A DNA stretch of 64,000 bases from Halomonas sp. (GCF_017983445.1 NZ_JAGOBJ010000003.1:186001-250000), one strand, 5' to 3'. Counted from the first letter of the stretch, positions 54,155-63,785 are shown. The notes: a model not told the origin generated them from the sequence alone. Made by a program: numbers and translations.

Positions 54155-56335
54155 ATGGATTTTAATCAATCAGCCGACGATAACCTTTTCGATCACGCGC
54201 GAATCATCGGCAAGCCCCATACTCGGATTGATGGCGCGCTGAAAGTAACCGGTACGGCACCCTACGCCTACGAGCGCCATAACGTGGTGGATAACCCTCT
54301 GGTGGGTTACCCGCTGGGGTCGAGTATCGCCAAAGGGCGTATTACCCGCATGGACGCCACTGCAGCACGTAACGCGGAAGGCGTCGCGGCAGTGATCACG
54401 GCGCTGGATATCGACGAGCTGCCCCGTGCTGAAAGCAATGTCGCCAAGCTGTTTGGTGGCGACATGATCGAACACTACCATCAGGCGATTGCCGTGGTAG
54501 TGGCCGATACGCTGGAGCAGGCTCGGGCGGCTACGTCGCTCATCGAGGTGGAATACGAAGAGATCCCGAGCGAGTTCGATCTGGACGACGCCTGGAAACG
54601 GCTGCAGGACAGGGACGTGGTTTCGCACGTAGGCGATGTAGACGCGGCCTTTGACAGTGCGGACGTCACGCTTGATGAAACCTACCACACCGCTTCGCAA
54701 AGCCACGCCATGATGGAGCCCCACGCGACGATCGCGGACTGGACTGATGGCAAGAACATGACGCTCTGGACCTCGAATCAGATGATCAAGTGGACTCGCA
54801 AGGCGCTGGCCACCACGTTTGAGCTCGACCCGGCAAATATCCGTCTGGAAAGCCCCTACATCGGTGGCGGTTTTGGAGGCAAACTGTGGCTGCGCGTCGA
54901 CGCGGTGCTCGCTGCGCTTGGCTCAAGAGAGACCGGCCGTCCGGTGAAGGTGGCGCTGCCACGTTCGTTTATCTTCAATAACGCCACCCATCGCTCCGGT
55001 ACCGTGCAGCGACTGCGCATCGCAGCCAACAAGGATGGCCGGATCACCGCCTTCGATCACTCGGCGATTTCCCATACGCTGCCCGGCGGCAGCGGTGAAG
55101 ATGCGGTCAACCAGACACGCTGCTTTTACGCTGGTGAAAACCGCCGTGTGGCGCACCACGCCATCGACATGAACCTGCCGGAATCCGCTGACATGCGTGC
55201 CCCGGGTGAGGCCTCTGGCCTGGCCGTGCTGGAAATCGCCATGGACGAAATGGCCGAGAAGCTTGAGATGGACCCGGTGGAGTTTCGGATTCTCAACGAC
55301 ACCCAGGTCAATCCCGAAGAGCCTTCCAAACGCTATAGCGACCGGCACTTCGTCGAGTGCTTGCGTAAGGGTGCCGAGGTATTCAATTGGAGCGCGCGTA
55401 ACACCACGCCAGGCGGTAAGCGCGAAGGGCAGTGGCTGATTGGTCAAGGCATGGCCGGTGCCTATCGCGGTTCACCGACGCTTGATTCCGGTGCCCGGGT
55501 AAGGTTGAGCGAAGGGCGTCTGGTCGTCGAGACCGACATGACCGATATCGGCACTGGCTCCTACACCATCATCGCCCAGACCGCTGCTGAAACCATGGGC
55601 CTGGAGATGGCCGATGTAGAAGTGCGCCTGGGCAATAGCGCCTACCCGGCGGCGTCGGGTTCCGGCGGCCAGATGGGCGCGGCCAGTTCCACCGCAGGCG
55701 TATACGCGGCATGCGTGGCGCTGCAGGATGAAATCCTCAAGCGGCTGGGGGTTGAGTCGGCACGCTTTGAGAACGGCCAGGTGGTAACTGGCGAAAAGAG
55801 CGTCACGCTTCGCGATGTAGCCCAGGGCGAAGAGCTTGTGGGCGAGGACTCGCTACACTTTGGTGACTTCAAGGACGAGCTTGAGATTGGCACCTTTGGT
55901 GCGCACTTCGTGGAAGTGGCGGTCCACGCCTATACCGGGGAAACCCGCCTGCGCCGGACGCTGTCGGTATGCGATGCCGGGCGCATCCTGAACCCGACTA
56001 CCGCGCGCAGCCAGGTGCTGGGCGGCATGACCATGTCAATCGGCGCCGCGCTGACCGAAAGCCTCAACGTCGATACCGCGCGGGGCTTCTTTCCCAACCA
56101 CGACTTCGCCGGCTACGAGATCGCCGTACACGCCGATATTCCCGAGATGGAGGTGATCTTCCTGGACACGCAGGACGGTGCTTCTACACCCCTGAAAGCC
56201 AAAGGGGTCGGTGAGCTGGGCATCTGTGGCGGCGCGGCGGCGGTGGCGAATGCCATGTACAACGCCACCGGCATCCGCCTACGTGACTACCCGCTGACGC
56301 TTGACCGTATGCTGGGTCGGTTGCCTGGCGCGTAA
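54155..56335 (+). CDS. paoC: Molybdenum hydroxylase catalytic subunit (PaoC-like)
   Basis: 726-aa molybdopterin subunit of the xanthine-oxidase family; catalyses oxidation of an aldehyde or N-heterocycle. Visible are the substrate-channel GGGFGGKLWLR (near 233), MRAPGEASGLAVLE (near 348), and KAKGVGELGICGGAAAVANA near 683 with the active-site glutamate. Ends at a strong terminator. PaoABC in E. coli oxidises aromatic aldehydes; the ligand here is unknown, and aldehydes from betaine/choline use are possible. Confidence 0.88.
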   Translation: MDFNQSADDNLFDHARIIGKPHTRIDGALKVTGTAPYAYERHNVVDNPLVGYPLGSSIAKGRITRMDATAARNAEGVAAVITALDIDELPRAESNVAKLFGGDMIEHYHQAIAVVVADTLEQARAATSLIEVEYEEIPSEFDLDDAWKRLQDRDVVSHVGDVDAAFDSADVTLDETYHTASQSHAMMEPHATIADWTDGKNMTLWTSNQMIKWTRKALATTFELDPANIRLESPYIGGGFGGKLWLRVDAVLAALGSRETGRPVKVALPRSFIFNNATHRSGTVQRLRIAANKDGRITAFDHSAISHTLPGGSGEDAVNQTRCFYAGENRRVAHHAIDMNLPESADMRAPGEASGLAVLEIAMDEMAEKLEMDPVEFRILNDTQVNPEEPSKRYSDRHFVECLRKGAEVFNWSARNTTPGGKREGQWLIGQGMAGAYRGSPTLDSGARVRLSEGRLVVETDMTDIGTGSYTIIAQTAAETMGLEMADVEVRLGNSAYPAASGSGGQMGAASSTAGVYAACVALQDEILKRLGVESARFENGQVVTGEKSVTLRDVAQGEELVGEDSLHFGDFKDELEIGTFGAHFVEVAVHAYTGETRLRRTLSVCDAGRILNPTTARSQVLGGMTMSIGAALTESLNVDTARGFFPNHDFAGYEIAVHADIPEMEVIFLDTQDGASTPLKAKGVGELGICGGAAAVANAMYNATGIRLRDYPLTLDRMLGRLPGA

Positions 56336-56362
56336 GCCAGGCGCTTTGAATGTAGCAACCAT

Positions 56363-56399
56363 AAAACGCGGGGGCAGGCAACTGCCCCCGCGTTTTTTT
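56363..56399. terminator. Bidirectional terminator paoC / lacI-type regulator
   Basis: Perfect 15-bp stem (56363-56377 / 56382-56396), loop GCAA, T run on both strands. Confidence 0.95.
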
Positions 56400-56421
56400 A
56401 TGCCGACAATCAACGATATGG

Positions 56422-57462
56422 CTAGGCGTTAACCCGCCCGGTGCTTTTACGTACGATCAAATGGCTGCTTAACGTCTGACGCCGGATGACGCGCTCGCCG
56501 CGCAGCAGGTGCAGTAGCGAATGCATGGCCTGTTGGCCTATTTCGTTACGCGGTTGGCTAATAGTGGTCAGCTCGGGTTCGCAGTATTCGCTCAGCCCGA
56601 TGTTGTCAAAGCCGACGATGGATAATTGGCCAGGCACCGCGATGTTCAACTGGCGGGCCGCCTTGAGTACACCAATCGCCATCTCATCGCTATGGCAGAA
56701 AATCGCGGTGGGCCGCTGGGTACTATCCAGAAGCGCCAGTCCCTGCTGAAAGCCGGAACGAAAACCAAAATCACCCCCTGCAATGCGTGCTTCACCCGTC
56801 AAGCCGTTAGCCGCAAGCGTATCGTGATAGCCGCGCAGGCGCTCAAGGCAGATAGGATTGCTCGCCGGGCCGGTAAGGGTGGCAATACGCTGATGGCCAA
56901 GCGATACCAGATAATCAATCGCCTGACAGCTGGCCTGATGGTTGTCAATGGCAATCACTGGCAGGTCGAGATCGCTGAAGAATTCACACGCCATGACGAG
57001 CGGAAAGCTCGCCTGACCATCTGCCTGCTTGACCAGCGCCTTGGGGATTTCTGAAGTCAAAAGCACGATACCATCGGCCTGATTGGTCGAAAGCAGCCGA
57101 AAGTAGGCTTCTGCGCGCGCCGGGTCGTGTTCGCAGTCGCCAATCAGTACCTGGTAACCCGCCTGATGGGCGACATCCTCCATACCGCTAATGATTTCGG
57201 AGAAGAATGGATTCGAAATATCCGGCAAGAGCGCCACGATGGTTTTGGACTCCGCGCGGCGCAAGTTGCGCGCGGCAATATTGGGCGAATAACCCACTTG
57301 GGCAATCGCTTGCACCACCCGCTTGCGGGTGGCATCGCTGACTTTTTCAGGCGTGGCCAGAGCGCGTGATACGGTCGCCGTCGAACAGCCCGCCGCTTTC
57401 GCTACGTCTTTAATCGTGGGCACGCTGTGCGGCTGCTTGCCCGTTACCTGGGTGTTAAGCAT
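56422..57462 (-). CDS. LacI-family transcription repressor
   Basis: 346 aa: helix-turn-helix IKDVAKAAGCSTATVSRAL (about 17-35), hinge NIAARNLRR, then a periplasmic-binding-protein-like sugar-sensing domain (about 70-340; TIVALLPDISNPFF). It is divergent from the sugar operon that ends with a ribose-type ABC importer and very likely represses it and itself. Two palindromes sharing ATGTAA..TTACAT, at 57537-57552 and 57770-57785, are probable operators. Confidence 0.9.
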   Translation of the reverse strand: MLNTQVTGKQPHSVPTIKDVAKAAGCSTATVSRALATPEKVSDATRKRVVQAIAQVGYSPNIAARNLRRAESKTIVALLPDISNPFFSEIISGMEDVAHQAGYQVLIGDCEHDPARAEAYFRLLSTNQADGIVLLTSEIPKALVKQADGQASFPLVMACEFFSDLDLPVIAIDNHQASCQAIDYLVSLGHQRIATLTGPASNPICLERLRGYHDTLAANGLTGEARIAGGDFGFRSGFQQGLALLDSTQRPTAIFCHSDEMAIGVLKAARQLNIAVPGQLSIVGFDNIGLSEYCEPELTTISQPRNEIGQQAMHSLLHLLRGERVIRRQTLSSHLIVRKSTGRVNA

Positions 57463-57536
57463 TGAACGATGGTCCTGATAAAACGTGCCGGAAGAAGCAG
57501 GCGATTAAACACAATTTTGGCGTGTTAACACCCGAA

Positions 57537-57552
57537 ATGTAAATGTTTACAT
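57537..57552. promoter_or_regulatory. Candidate LacI operator O1
   Basis: ATGTAAA-TG-TTTACAT, a perfect 7-bp-arm palindrome 75 bp before the repressor start codon. Confidence 0.65.
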
Positions 57553-57769
57553 AGCGTTCAGACCATTATTAGTTCCGATGGCAGTGTTAACTTTATGATT
57601 AGCTTGATAAGTATACGCTGCTTTATTCTGCGACTTTTATTTATTCTTTAGTCTAAAGGTTAACCGTTTAATTAGCTTTTTTAATATATAAAATCTTTCC
57701 TATCATAACGTTACGTTAATCCATCTAAGCTTTTGGCACTGCTTGACCGTCTTTCTTCGCTCTGCTGAA

Positions 57770-57785
57770 ATGTAATCCATTACAT
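57770..57785. promoter_or_regulatory. Candidate LacI operator O2 on the transcription start
   Basis: ATGTAAT-CC-ATTACAT, perfect palindrome that shares ATGTAA..TTACAT with O1, and overlaps the -10 end and predicted start of the sugar operon. Centre-to-centre distance to O1 is 233 bp, allowing looping. Confidence 0.68.
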
Positions 57786-57840
57786 CAAGTTTTCAGCGCT
57801 GATTGCTGACGCTAAAACAACAAAACAAATGAGGTCGATG

Positions 57841-58896
57841 ATGAAGACCCTTAAAGGGCCCGCGCTCTTTCTAGCCCAGTACATTGGCGATCAACCGCCT
57901 TTCGATAGCCTGGAGCATATCGCCCGCTGGGCATCGAAGCTGGGCTTTAAAGCGCTGCAAATGCCCACGCTGGATAAGCGGTTTTTTGATCTTGAGCGAG
58001 CGGCGGAAAGCCAGGCGTATTGTCAGGAGGTTCAAGCCCTTTTAGCGGGGTATGGCCTGGAGATTTGTGAGCTTTCCACGCATCTCCAGGGCCAATTGGT
58101 GGCCGTGCATCCGGTTTATGACAGCCTGTTTGATGGCTTCGCCCCGCCTGAACTGCACGGCGACCCGGTCGCGCGTCAGACCTGGGCTGTCGAGCAGCTA
58201 AAGCTCGCTGCGCGCGCCAGCGCCAATCTGGGTTTGAAGGCCCATGCCACGTTCTCCGGCTCGCTGCTCTGGCCATTTCTTTACCCGTGGCCGCAGCGCC
58301 CGGCCGGGCTGGTTGAAGATGGATTTGCCGAGCTTGCCAAGCGCTGGCGGCCTATTCTGGATGCCTTCGATGCCGCGGGCGTGGACTTATGCTTTGAGAT
58401 TCACCCCGGTGAAGACCTGCATGATGGCGCGACCTTTGAGCGTTTTTTAGCCGCGGTCGACCATCACCCGCGCTGCTGCATGCTGTATGACCCGTCACAC
58501 TTGGTGCTTCAGCAGCTTGATCATCTTGCCTTTCTTGATCGTTATCACCCGTATATCCGCATGTTTCATGTCAAGGATGCCGAGTTTCATCCCACCGCCC
58601 AGCAGGGCGTTTACGGCGGCTACACTTCCTGGGTCGAGCGGGCCGGTCGCTTTCGCTCCCTGGGCGACGGGCAGGTGGATTTCAAGGCAGTGTTCTCGAA
58701 ACTTGCCCAGTACGATTTCGACGGCTGGGCGGTCATCGAGTGGGAGTGTGCGCTCAAGCACCCTGAGCAGGGCGCGGCGGAAGGCGTCACGTTTGTGAAT
58801 GAGCACATTATTCAGGTGACCGACCGCGCGTTTGATGATTTTGCCGATGCCGGAACGGATCGCCAGGCCAATCGCACGCTGCTGGGTCTCGGCTAA
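57841..58896 (+). CDS. Sugar phosphate isomerase/epimerase family protein
   Basis: 351-aa TIM-barrel of the xylose-isomerase-like (AP endonuclease 2) fold. Metal-site segments: CFEIHPGEDLHDG (near 187), MLYDPSHLVLQ (near 215) and FHVKDAEFHP (near 241), plus VIEWECALKHPEQG near the end. Three in-frame ATGs occur (57829, 57838, 57841); GAGG spacing favours 57841. Homologues epimerise or isomerise keto sugars, often paired with a Gfo/Idh dehydrogenase as here. Confidence 0.82.
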   Translation: MKTLKGPALFLAQYIGDQPPFDSLEHIARWASKLGFKALQMPTLDKRFFDLERAAESQAYCQEVQALLAGYGLEICELSTHLQGQLVAVHPVYDSLFDGFAPPELHGDPVARQTWAVEQLKLAARASANLGLKAHATFSGSLLWPFLYPWPQRPAGLVEDGFAELAKRWRPILDAFDAAGVDLCFEIHPGEDLHDGATFERFLAAVDHHPRCCMLYDPSHLVLQQLDHLAFLDRYHPYIRMFHVKDAEFHPTAQQGVYGGYTSWVERAGRFRSLGDGQVDFKAVFSKLAQYDFDGWAVIEWECALKHPEQGAAEGVTFVNEHIIQVTDRAFDDFADAGTDRQANRTLLGLG

Positions 58897-58917
58897 ACCA
58901 CGCTCAGGGGTTAGATA

Positions 58918-60096
58918 ATGACAACAACCAACAACACACCGCGCAGACTTCGCCTCGCCATGATAGGCGGCGGCCAGGGCGCCTTTATTGGCGGTGTGCA
59001 CCGTATGGCGGCGCGCCTGGACGACCGCTTTGAGCTGGTGGCGGGGGCTTTTTCATCCCAAACCGAGCGCAATCTGGCGACCGCCAACGAGTTGGGCGTT
59101 GATGGCCAGCGCTGCTATGCCGACTACTCAGCACTTTTGGCAGGCGAAGCCGCCCGAAAAGATGGCGCCCAGGTCGTGGCGATAGTTACACCCAACCACC
59201 TGCATTACCCGGCGGCGCTGGCAAGCCTGGAAGCGGGCTTTCACGTGGTGTGTGAAAAACCCATGACGCTCAGCGTTGAGGAAGCCGAACAGCTGGCGCA
59301 AGCGGCTGAGAAAAGCGCTCGCCACTTTGTATTAATGCACAACTACGCGGGTTATCCATTGGTTCAGCATGCCCGTGAAATGATTGCCCAAGGCGCGCTA
59401 GGGCAGCTTCGCCATGTGCAGGTCGAGTATATTCAGGAGTGGTTAAGCGAACCCCCGGAAGCCGATAACCGCCAGGCCGCCTGGCGTTTAGACCCCACCC
59501 AGGCGGGGGCTGCTGGTTGCCTGGGAGATATCGGCGTGCACGCGTTTCAGCTGGCCCAGTTTATCAGCGGCCAGCGCGTCAGTGAGGTAAGCGCTGAGCT
59601 GGTGACTGCTGTGCCGAGGCGGGCGCTTGATGATAACGTTCAGGCGTTGCTGCGCTTTAATGGCGGAGCGCGCGGCATGCTGTGGGCAAGCCAGACGGCA
59701 GCGGGTTATGAGAACGCGTTAACCATTCGTGTCATCGGCGAGAAGGCCAGCCTGCAGTGGGCCCAGGAGCAGCCCAACGAGCTGTGGCTGAAACCGCTTA
59801 ACGGGCCAAGCCAGCGCTTAACACGGCGCGATGACTGGCTAAGTGCGAATATCGCTCAAGGCGTGCGCGTGCCGGGCGGGCATCCGGAAGGCTACATTGA
59901 AGCCTTTGCCAACCTGTATCAGGCACTGGCCGATGGGCATACATCAGGCGAGTATCCGTCTTGGTTGCCCGGCATTGAAGACGGTGTAGATGGCATGCGC
60001 TTTATTGCCGCGGCGATTACCTCACACCAGGCGTCAGGCAGCTGGACGCCGCTGCATCTGGCTAAAGCGCCAAACACTTCCGGGGGCGCTTCATGA
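58918..60096 (+). CDS. Gfo/Idh/MocA family oxidoreductase
   Basis: 392-aa NAD(P)-dependent sugar or polyol dehydrogenase. Rossmann motif MIGGGQGAFIGGVHRMA (near 14-30), catalytic Lys in VCEKPMTLSVEEA (near 110), and a (D/E)xGxH-type GDIGVHAFQL (near 202). It likely makes a keto sugar that the neighbouring isomerase then handles. Overlaps the ATPase gene by 4 bp. Confidence 0.87.
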   Translation: MTTTNNTPRRLRLAMIGGGQGAFIGGVHRMAARLDDRFELVAGAFSSQTERNLATANELGVDGQRCYADYSALLAGEAARKDGAQVVAIVTPNHLHYPAALASLEAGFHVVCEKPMTLSVEEAEQLAQAAEKSARHFVLMHNYAGYPLVQHAREMIAQGALGQLRHVQVEYIQEWLSEPPEADNRQAAWRLDPTQAGAAGCLGDIGVHAFQLAQFISGQRVSEVSAELVTAVPRRALDDNVQALLRFNGGARGMLWASQTAAGYENALTIRVIGEKASLQWAQEQPNELWLKPLNGPSQRLTRRDDWLSANIAQGVRVPGGHPEGYIEAFANLYQALADGHTSGEYPSWLPGIEDGVDGMRFIAAAITSHQASGSWTPLHLAKAPNTSGGAS

Positions 60097-61616
60097 GCGA
60101 GCCTATTTTAACGCTTGAAGGGATCGGTAAAGCCTTCGGCCCCGTTCAGGTGCTGAATGATATTTCCCTTTCCGTTATGCCGGGCGAAGTGCTGGGTATT
60201 CTGGGGGAAAACGGCGCCGGGAAATCCACGCTGTTAAAGATCATCAGCGGTATCTACACGCCAACGGTGGGTACGATCCACCTGAATGGTCAGATATTTA
60301 GTGCGTTGGACCCGATTACGGCGCGTTTTCACGGCGTGGCGATGATCCCCCAGGAATTCAATTTAATCCCCACGCTGCGTGTTTACGAAAATGTCTTTTT
60401 GGGCCAGGAAGTACGCCGTAATGGTTTTCTTGACCACTCAGGCATGCGTAAGCGCACCCAGGAACTGCTCAGCTCGCTAGAAGTGGACCTGGACCCTGAA
60501 CTTCCCATTGAGCGGCTAAGCGTTGCCCAAAAGCAGATGGTTGAAGTGGCCAGGGTGCTGGTTAACGACGCGCGACTGCTGATTCTGGATGAGCCCACTA
60601 CGGTACTGACCGACCGCGAAGTCGCAGTGCTGTTTAACGTGGTGCGCGCGCTGGTCGCCAAGGGCGTCACGATTTTATTTATTTCTCACAAGCTAAAAGA
60701 GGTCAAAGATCTCTGTGACCGGCTGCTGATTTTACGCGACGGCCAGCAGGTAGAGCTGTGCGAGACCGCGACGCTTAATGAAGAGGACATGGCGCGCAAA
60801 ATGGTCGGGCGTGAGCTGTCACAAATTTACCCTGAGAAGCTTGCGCAAAGTACTGATAACACGCCGCCCGCGCTGCGGGTGCGGGGCTTGAGCCTTAAAG
60901 GCAAACTCAAGGACATCAACCTTGAGGTACGCCGTGGCGAAGTGCTGGGGCTTGCCGGGCTGGTAGGTGCGGGGCGCACCGAAATTGCTGAAACCATCAT
61001 GGGGCTGCACCGCAAAGAGCAGGGCGAGATATTCATCGATGGCGAGTGCGTGGATATTCGGTCACCCAGTGAGGCCCACGCCCGCGGGTTGGCGTACCTG
61101 TCGGAAGACCGCCAGGGCAAGGGGCTGATTCTCTCGTTTAACGTCATGCAGAACATTACCGCCCTTAGCCTGAAGCGCTATGTGCGCGGGTTTATCAAAC
61201 ATCGTGCTGAACGGCGTCAAGCCGAACATTACCAGCAGCGCCTGGCCATCAAGGCATCCAACCTGGCGGCGCCGGTGAGCCTTCTGAGTGGCGGTAACCA
61301 GCAGAAGGTTTACTTCTCAAAGCTACTCGATATCGAGCCCGATATCCTGATTCTCGATGAGCCCACCCGCGGCATCGACATCAGCGCCAAGCAGCAGATT
61401 TACCGGTTGATTCGCGACCTTACCCAACAAAATAAAGCCGTTATCGTGATCTCCTCCGAGCTTGAAGAGGTCATTGGTATGGCGGATCGGGTGTTAGTGA
61501 TTCGCGAGGGGAAAATAGCCGTTGAGCTTAACGGTGACGATATCAACGAAGAACAAATAATGCTGTATGCCGCTGGCGCACGACAGCACGCCAACCGTGA
61601 ACAAGTGGGGAATTAA
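60093..61616 (+). CDS. Sugar ABC transporter ATP-binding protein (RbsA type)
   Basis: 507-aa ATPase with two fused ABC domains. First: GENGAGKST (near 39), LSVAQKQMVEVARVL, LILDEPTTVLTD; second (about 260-500) has the degenerate Walker A GLVGAGRTE and LLSGGNQQKVYFSKLL, LILDEPTRGID. Typical of CUT2 importers for ribose, xylose or inositol. Followed after 1 nt by the permease gene. Confidence 0.92.
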   Translation: MSEPILTLEGIGKAFGPVQVLNDISLSVMPGEVLGILGENGAGKSTLLKIISGIYTPTVGTIHLNGQIFSALDPITARFHGVAMIPQEFNLIPTLRVYENVFLGQEVRRNGFLDHSGMRKRTQELLSSLEVDLDPELPIERLSVAQKQMVEVARVLVNDARLLILDEPTTVLTDREVAVLFNVVRALVAKGVTILFISHKLKEVKDLCDRLLILRDGQQVELCETATLNEEDMARKMVGRELSQIYPEKLAQSTDNTPPALRVRGLSLKGKLKDINLEVRRGEVLGLAGLVGAGRTEIAETIMGLHRKEQGEIFIDGECVDIRSPSEAHARGLAYLSEDRQGKGLILSFNVMQNITALSLKRYVRGFIKHRAERRQAEHYQQRLAIKASNLAAPVSLLSGGNQQKVYFSKLLDIEPDILILDEPTRGIDISAKQQIYRLIRDLTQQNKAVIVISSELEEVIGMADRVLVIREGKIAVELNGDDINEEQIMLYAAGARQHANREQVGN

Positions 61617-61617
61617 G

Positions 61618-62610
61618 ATGGCTCAACCGCCTAATACCAAGACAATGGGGAGCGTTGCACGCCAAGGTCTGCGCAGGCTGCCCCTTAATGCGACGATTCT
61701 GGCCCCGCTGGTGGCGCTGATTTTGCTGTTCGTGGTGTCGTCCATCGCCAGCGAATATTTTCTGAATACGCGCAATATTTCCAACGTAATGCGTCAGGTC
61801 TCCTATACCGGCATTATCGCCATCGGCATGACCTTTGTGATTATCGCTGGCGGGATCGATCTGTCGGTGGGTTCGATGGTGGCGCTGGTGGGCGTGGTTA
61901 TCCTGTATATCGTCAATAGCATTAGTGACCCCATTCAGGCGGTGCTTCTCGGCCTGTTGGCCGCTATCGCTGCGGGCGGGCTGTTAGGGCTATTCAACGG
62001 CTTGTTAGTCACCCGAGGGCGCATAGCGGCCTTTGTGGTAACGCTTGCCAGTATGTCGATCTTTCGCTCACTGGCGCTCTACTTCACCGACTCGGCGGTG
62101 GTCTCTACCCCCAATCCGCTATTCTCAAGCGTGGGCGGCGGCTTTTTGCTGGGCATTCCGGTTCCGGTAATCGTGTTTTTTGGCTTGGCGATCATCGCGC
62201 ATGTGCTGCTGTTTCATACCCCTTACGGGCGCCATGTGTGCGCGGTGGGCGCTAATCCTCAGGTAGCACGCTATTCGGGCATTCGGGTCGAGCGCATTGT
62301 GCTCTCCACCTTTGTGATTGCGGGGATCTGTGTGGGGCTTTCGGCCATCATGCTGACCTCGCGGCTCAACTCGGTAAGCCCGAGCGATGCAGGCTACTTT
62401 TATGAACTGGATGCTATCGCCGCCGTCGTCATCGGAGGCACGGCGCTTTCCGGCGGGCGCGGTTCGATATGGGGCACGGTCATTGGTGCGCTGATTCTGG
62501 GTATTATCAACAACATGCTTAACCTGACCGGCGTTTCCCCTTATTTACAGGGGCTGGTCAAAGGCGGCGTCATTTTGCTGGCGGTACTGCTGCAGTACAA
62601 GCGTGCCTGA
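61618..62610 (+). CDS. Sugar ABC transporter permease (RbsC type)
   Basis: 330-aa membrane subunit of the CUT2 importer, about 8 to 10 helices. Family marks: TFVIIAGGIDLSVGSM (near 77-92), LLVTRGRIAAFVVTLA (near 130) and GGTALSGGRGSIWGT (near 273). ATG 61618 has GGGG upstream; a longer frame reaching into the ATPase gene is rejected. Confidence 0.92.
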   Translation: MAQPPNTKTMGSVARQGLRRLPLNATILAPLVALILLFVVSSIASEYFLNTRNISNVMRQVSYTGIIAIGMTFVIIAGGIDLSVGSMVALVGVVILYIVNSISDPIQAVLLGLLAAIAAGGLLGLFNGLLVTRGRIAAFVVTLASMSIFRSLALYFTDSAVVSTPNPLFSSVGGGFLLGIPVPVIVFFGLAIIAHVLLFHTPYGRHVCAVGANPQVARYSGIRVERIVLSTFVIAGICVGLSAIMLTSRLNSVSPSDAGYFYELDAIAAVVIGGTALSGGRGSIWGTVIGALILGIINNMLNLTGVSPYLQGLVKGGVILLAVLLQYKRA

Positions 62611-62756
62611 TTCGTTAATACGGGTTTTAAGAACGGTGTTAAGAACAAGCGTTAAACACGATCTTTTCGGTCGCTATGCCCAAACAGGGCCGACGATCAC
62701 ACTGGGCGGGGTTGGCTCGCCCATCCACGATGTACGTTAGAAAGGGAGCAATAACA

Positions 62757-63725
62757 ATGACACTATCACGCCTTTTCAAGACTGCCGCGCTGGCCACGGC
62801 CATAGCGGGTACGTCCAGCATGGCGCTGGCCGACGACTACCATATTGGCGTCACCGTGCCGTCCGCTGACCATGGCTGGACTGCAGGCCTTTTGTGGTGG
62901 GCGCAGCAAGCCGCCGGCGAGCTAAGCGAGAAGTATCCGGATGTGAGCTTTACGGTACTTTCCGCTAACTCCGGTACGGCCCAGGTCTCTAACGTGGAAG
63001 ATCTGATGATCCGCAACCTGGATGCGCTGGTCATTTTGCCACACGACCCGGCAACGCTTCAGGCGGTTATTTCCGAAGCCTACGACGAAGGCATCTACAC
63101 CGTTGTGGTCGACCGCGAGCTTGAAACGCCTGCACAAAACGTCTTTATTGCGGGCGATAACCCCGGTTTAGGCGAGCACGCCGCGCGTTATATCGCTGAA
63201 GAACTGGGCGGCGAGGGCAATATTCTGGTGCTGGAAGGCCCGCCTATTCCCATCAACAGCCAGCGTGTCGATGCCTTTAATCGGGTGATGGAAAACTACC
63301 CCAACATCAATATTCTGGCCTCTCAAACAACCAACTGGAACCCACAGCAGGCGCTTAGCGTAACGGAAGACCTGCTGGGCAGTAACCCGGAAGTGGATGC
63401 CATTTGGGCGGGTGACGATGACGTATTGATCTCGGCGCTTCAGGCGGTGGATGAAAACAACCGCGACGATATCCAGCTGATTGTGGGCGGTGGCGGTTCT
63501 CAGCGCGTGATTGAAATGATCCGTAACGAGCACCCGATGGTTAAAGGCACCGTAACCTATCCGCCGAATATGATTGCCTCGGCCATGGCGCTAGCGGTAC
63601 ACGGCGTTAAAGGCGAGCATCTGGGCGATATGTACCACGGCGTGCCTTCACGGCTCATCCTTAACGCTGATTTAATCACCCTCGACAATGTAGAAGAGTA
63701 CTACGAGCCAGAAGCAGCTTACTAA
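62757..63725 (+). CDS. Sugar ABC transporter substrate-binding protein (RbsB type)
   Basis: 322-aa periplasmic protein, signal peptide cut near residue 24 (ALA|DD), and two-lobed PBP type I fold: HIGVTVPSADHGWTAG (near 28), VILPHDPATLQAV (near 94), VVVDRELETP, and GGGGSQRVIEMI. AAGGGAG lies 8 nt before the ATG at 62757. It is last in the operon, after a 146-bp spacer; binding proteins more often come first. Ligand unknown; a pentose, hexose or polyol is likely. Confidence 0.9.
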   Translation: MTLSRLFKTAALATAIAGTSSMALADDYHIGVTVPSADHGWTAGLLWWAQQAAGELSEKYPDVSFTVLSANSGTAQVSNVEDLMIRNLDALVILPHDPATLQAVISEAYDEGIYTVVVDRELETPAQNVFIAGDNPGLGEHAARYIAEELGGEGNILVLEGPPIPINSQRVDAFNRVMENYPNINILASQTTNWNPQQALSVTEDLLGSNPEVDAIWAGDDDVLISALQAVDENNRDDIQLIVGGGGSQRVIEMIRNEHPMVKGTVTYPPNMIASAMALAVHGVKGEHLGDMYHGVPSRLILNADLITLDNVEEYYEPEAAY

Positions 63726-63739
63726 GCTCTCTAGCCGCT

Positions 63740-63785
63740 AAAACGCCCCGCCCTCAAGCTAGTAAATAGCCAAGGGGCGTTTTTG
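63740..63785 (+). terminator. Terminator of the sugar operon
   Basis: 10-bp stem AAAACGCCCC (63740-63749) / GGGGCGTTTT (63774-63783), then TTG; 24-nt loop. Confidence 0.8.

Larger units (their letters stand above)
57463..57840. promoter_or_regulatory. Divergent control region of the sugar operon
   Basis: 378 bp, A+T rich, no gene. Besides O1 and O2 it holds TAACGT-T-ACGTTA at 57706-57718. A plus-strand promoter is predicted: TTGACC (57743-57748), 17-bp spacer with extended TGC, TGAAAT (57766-57771); start near 57778, inside O2. Confidence 0.6.
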
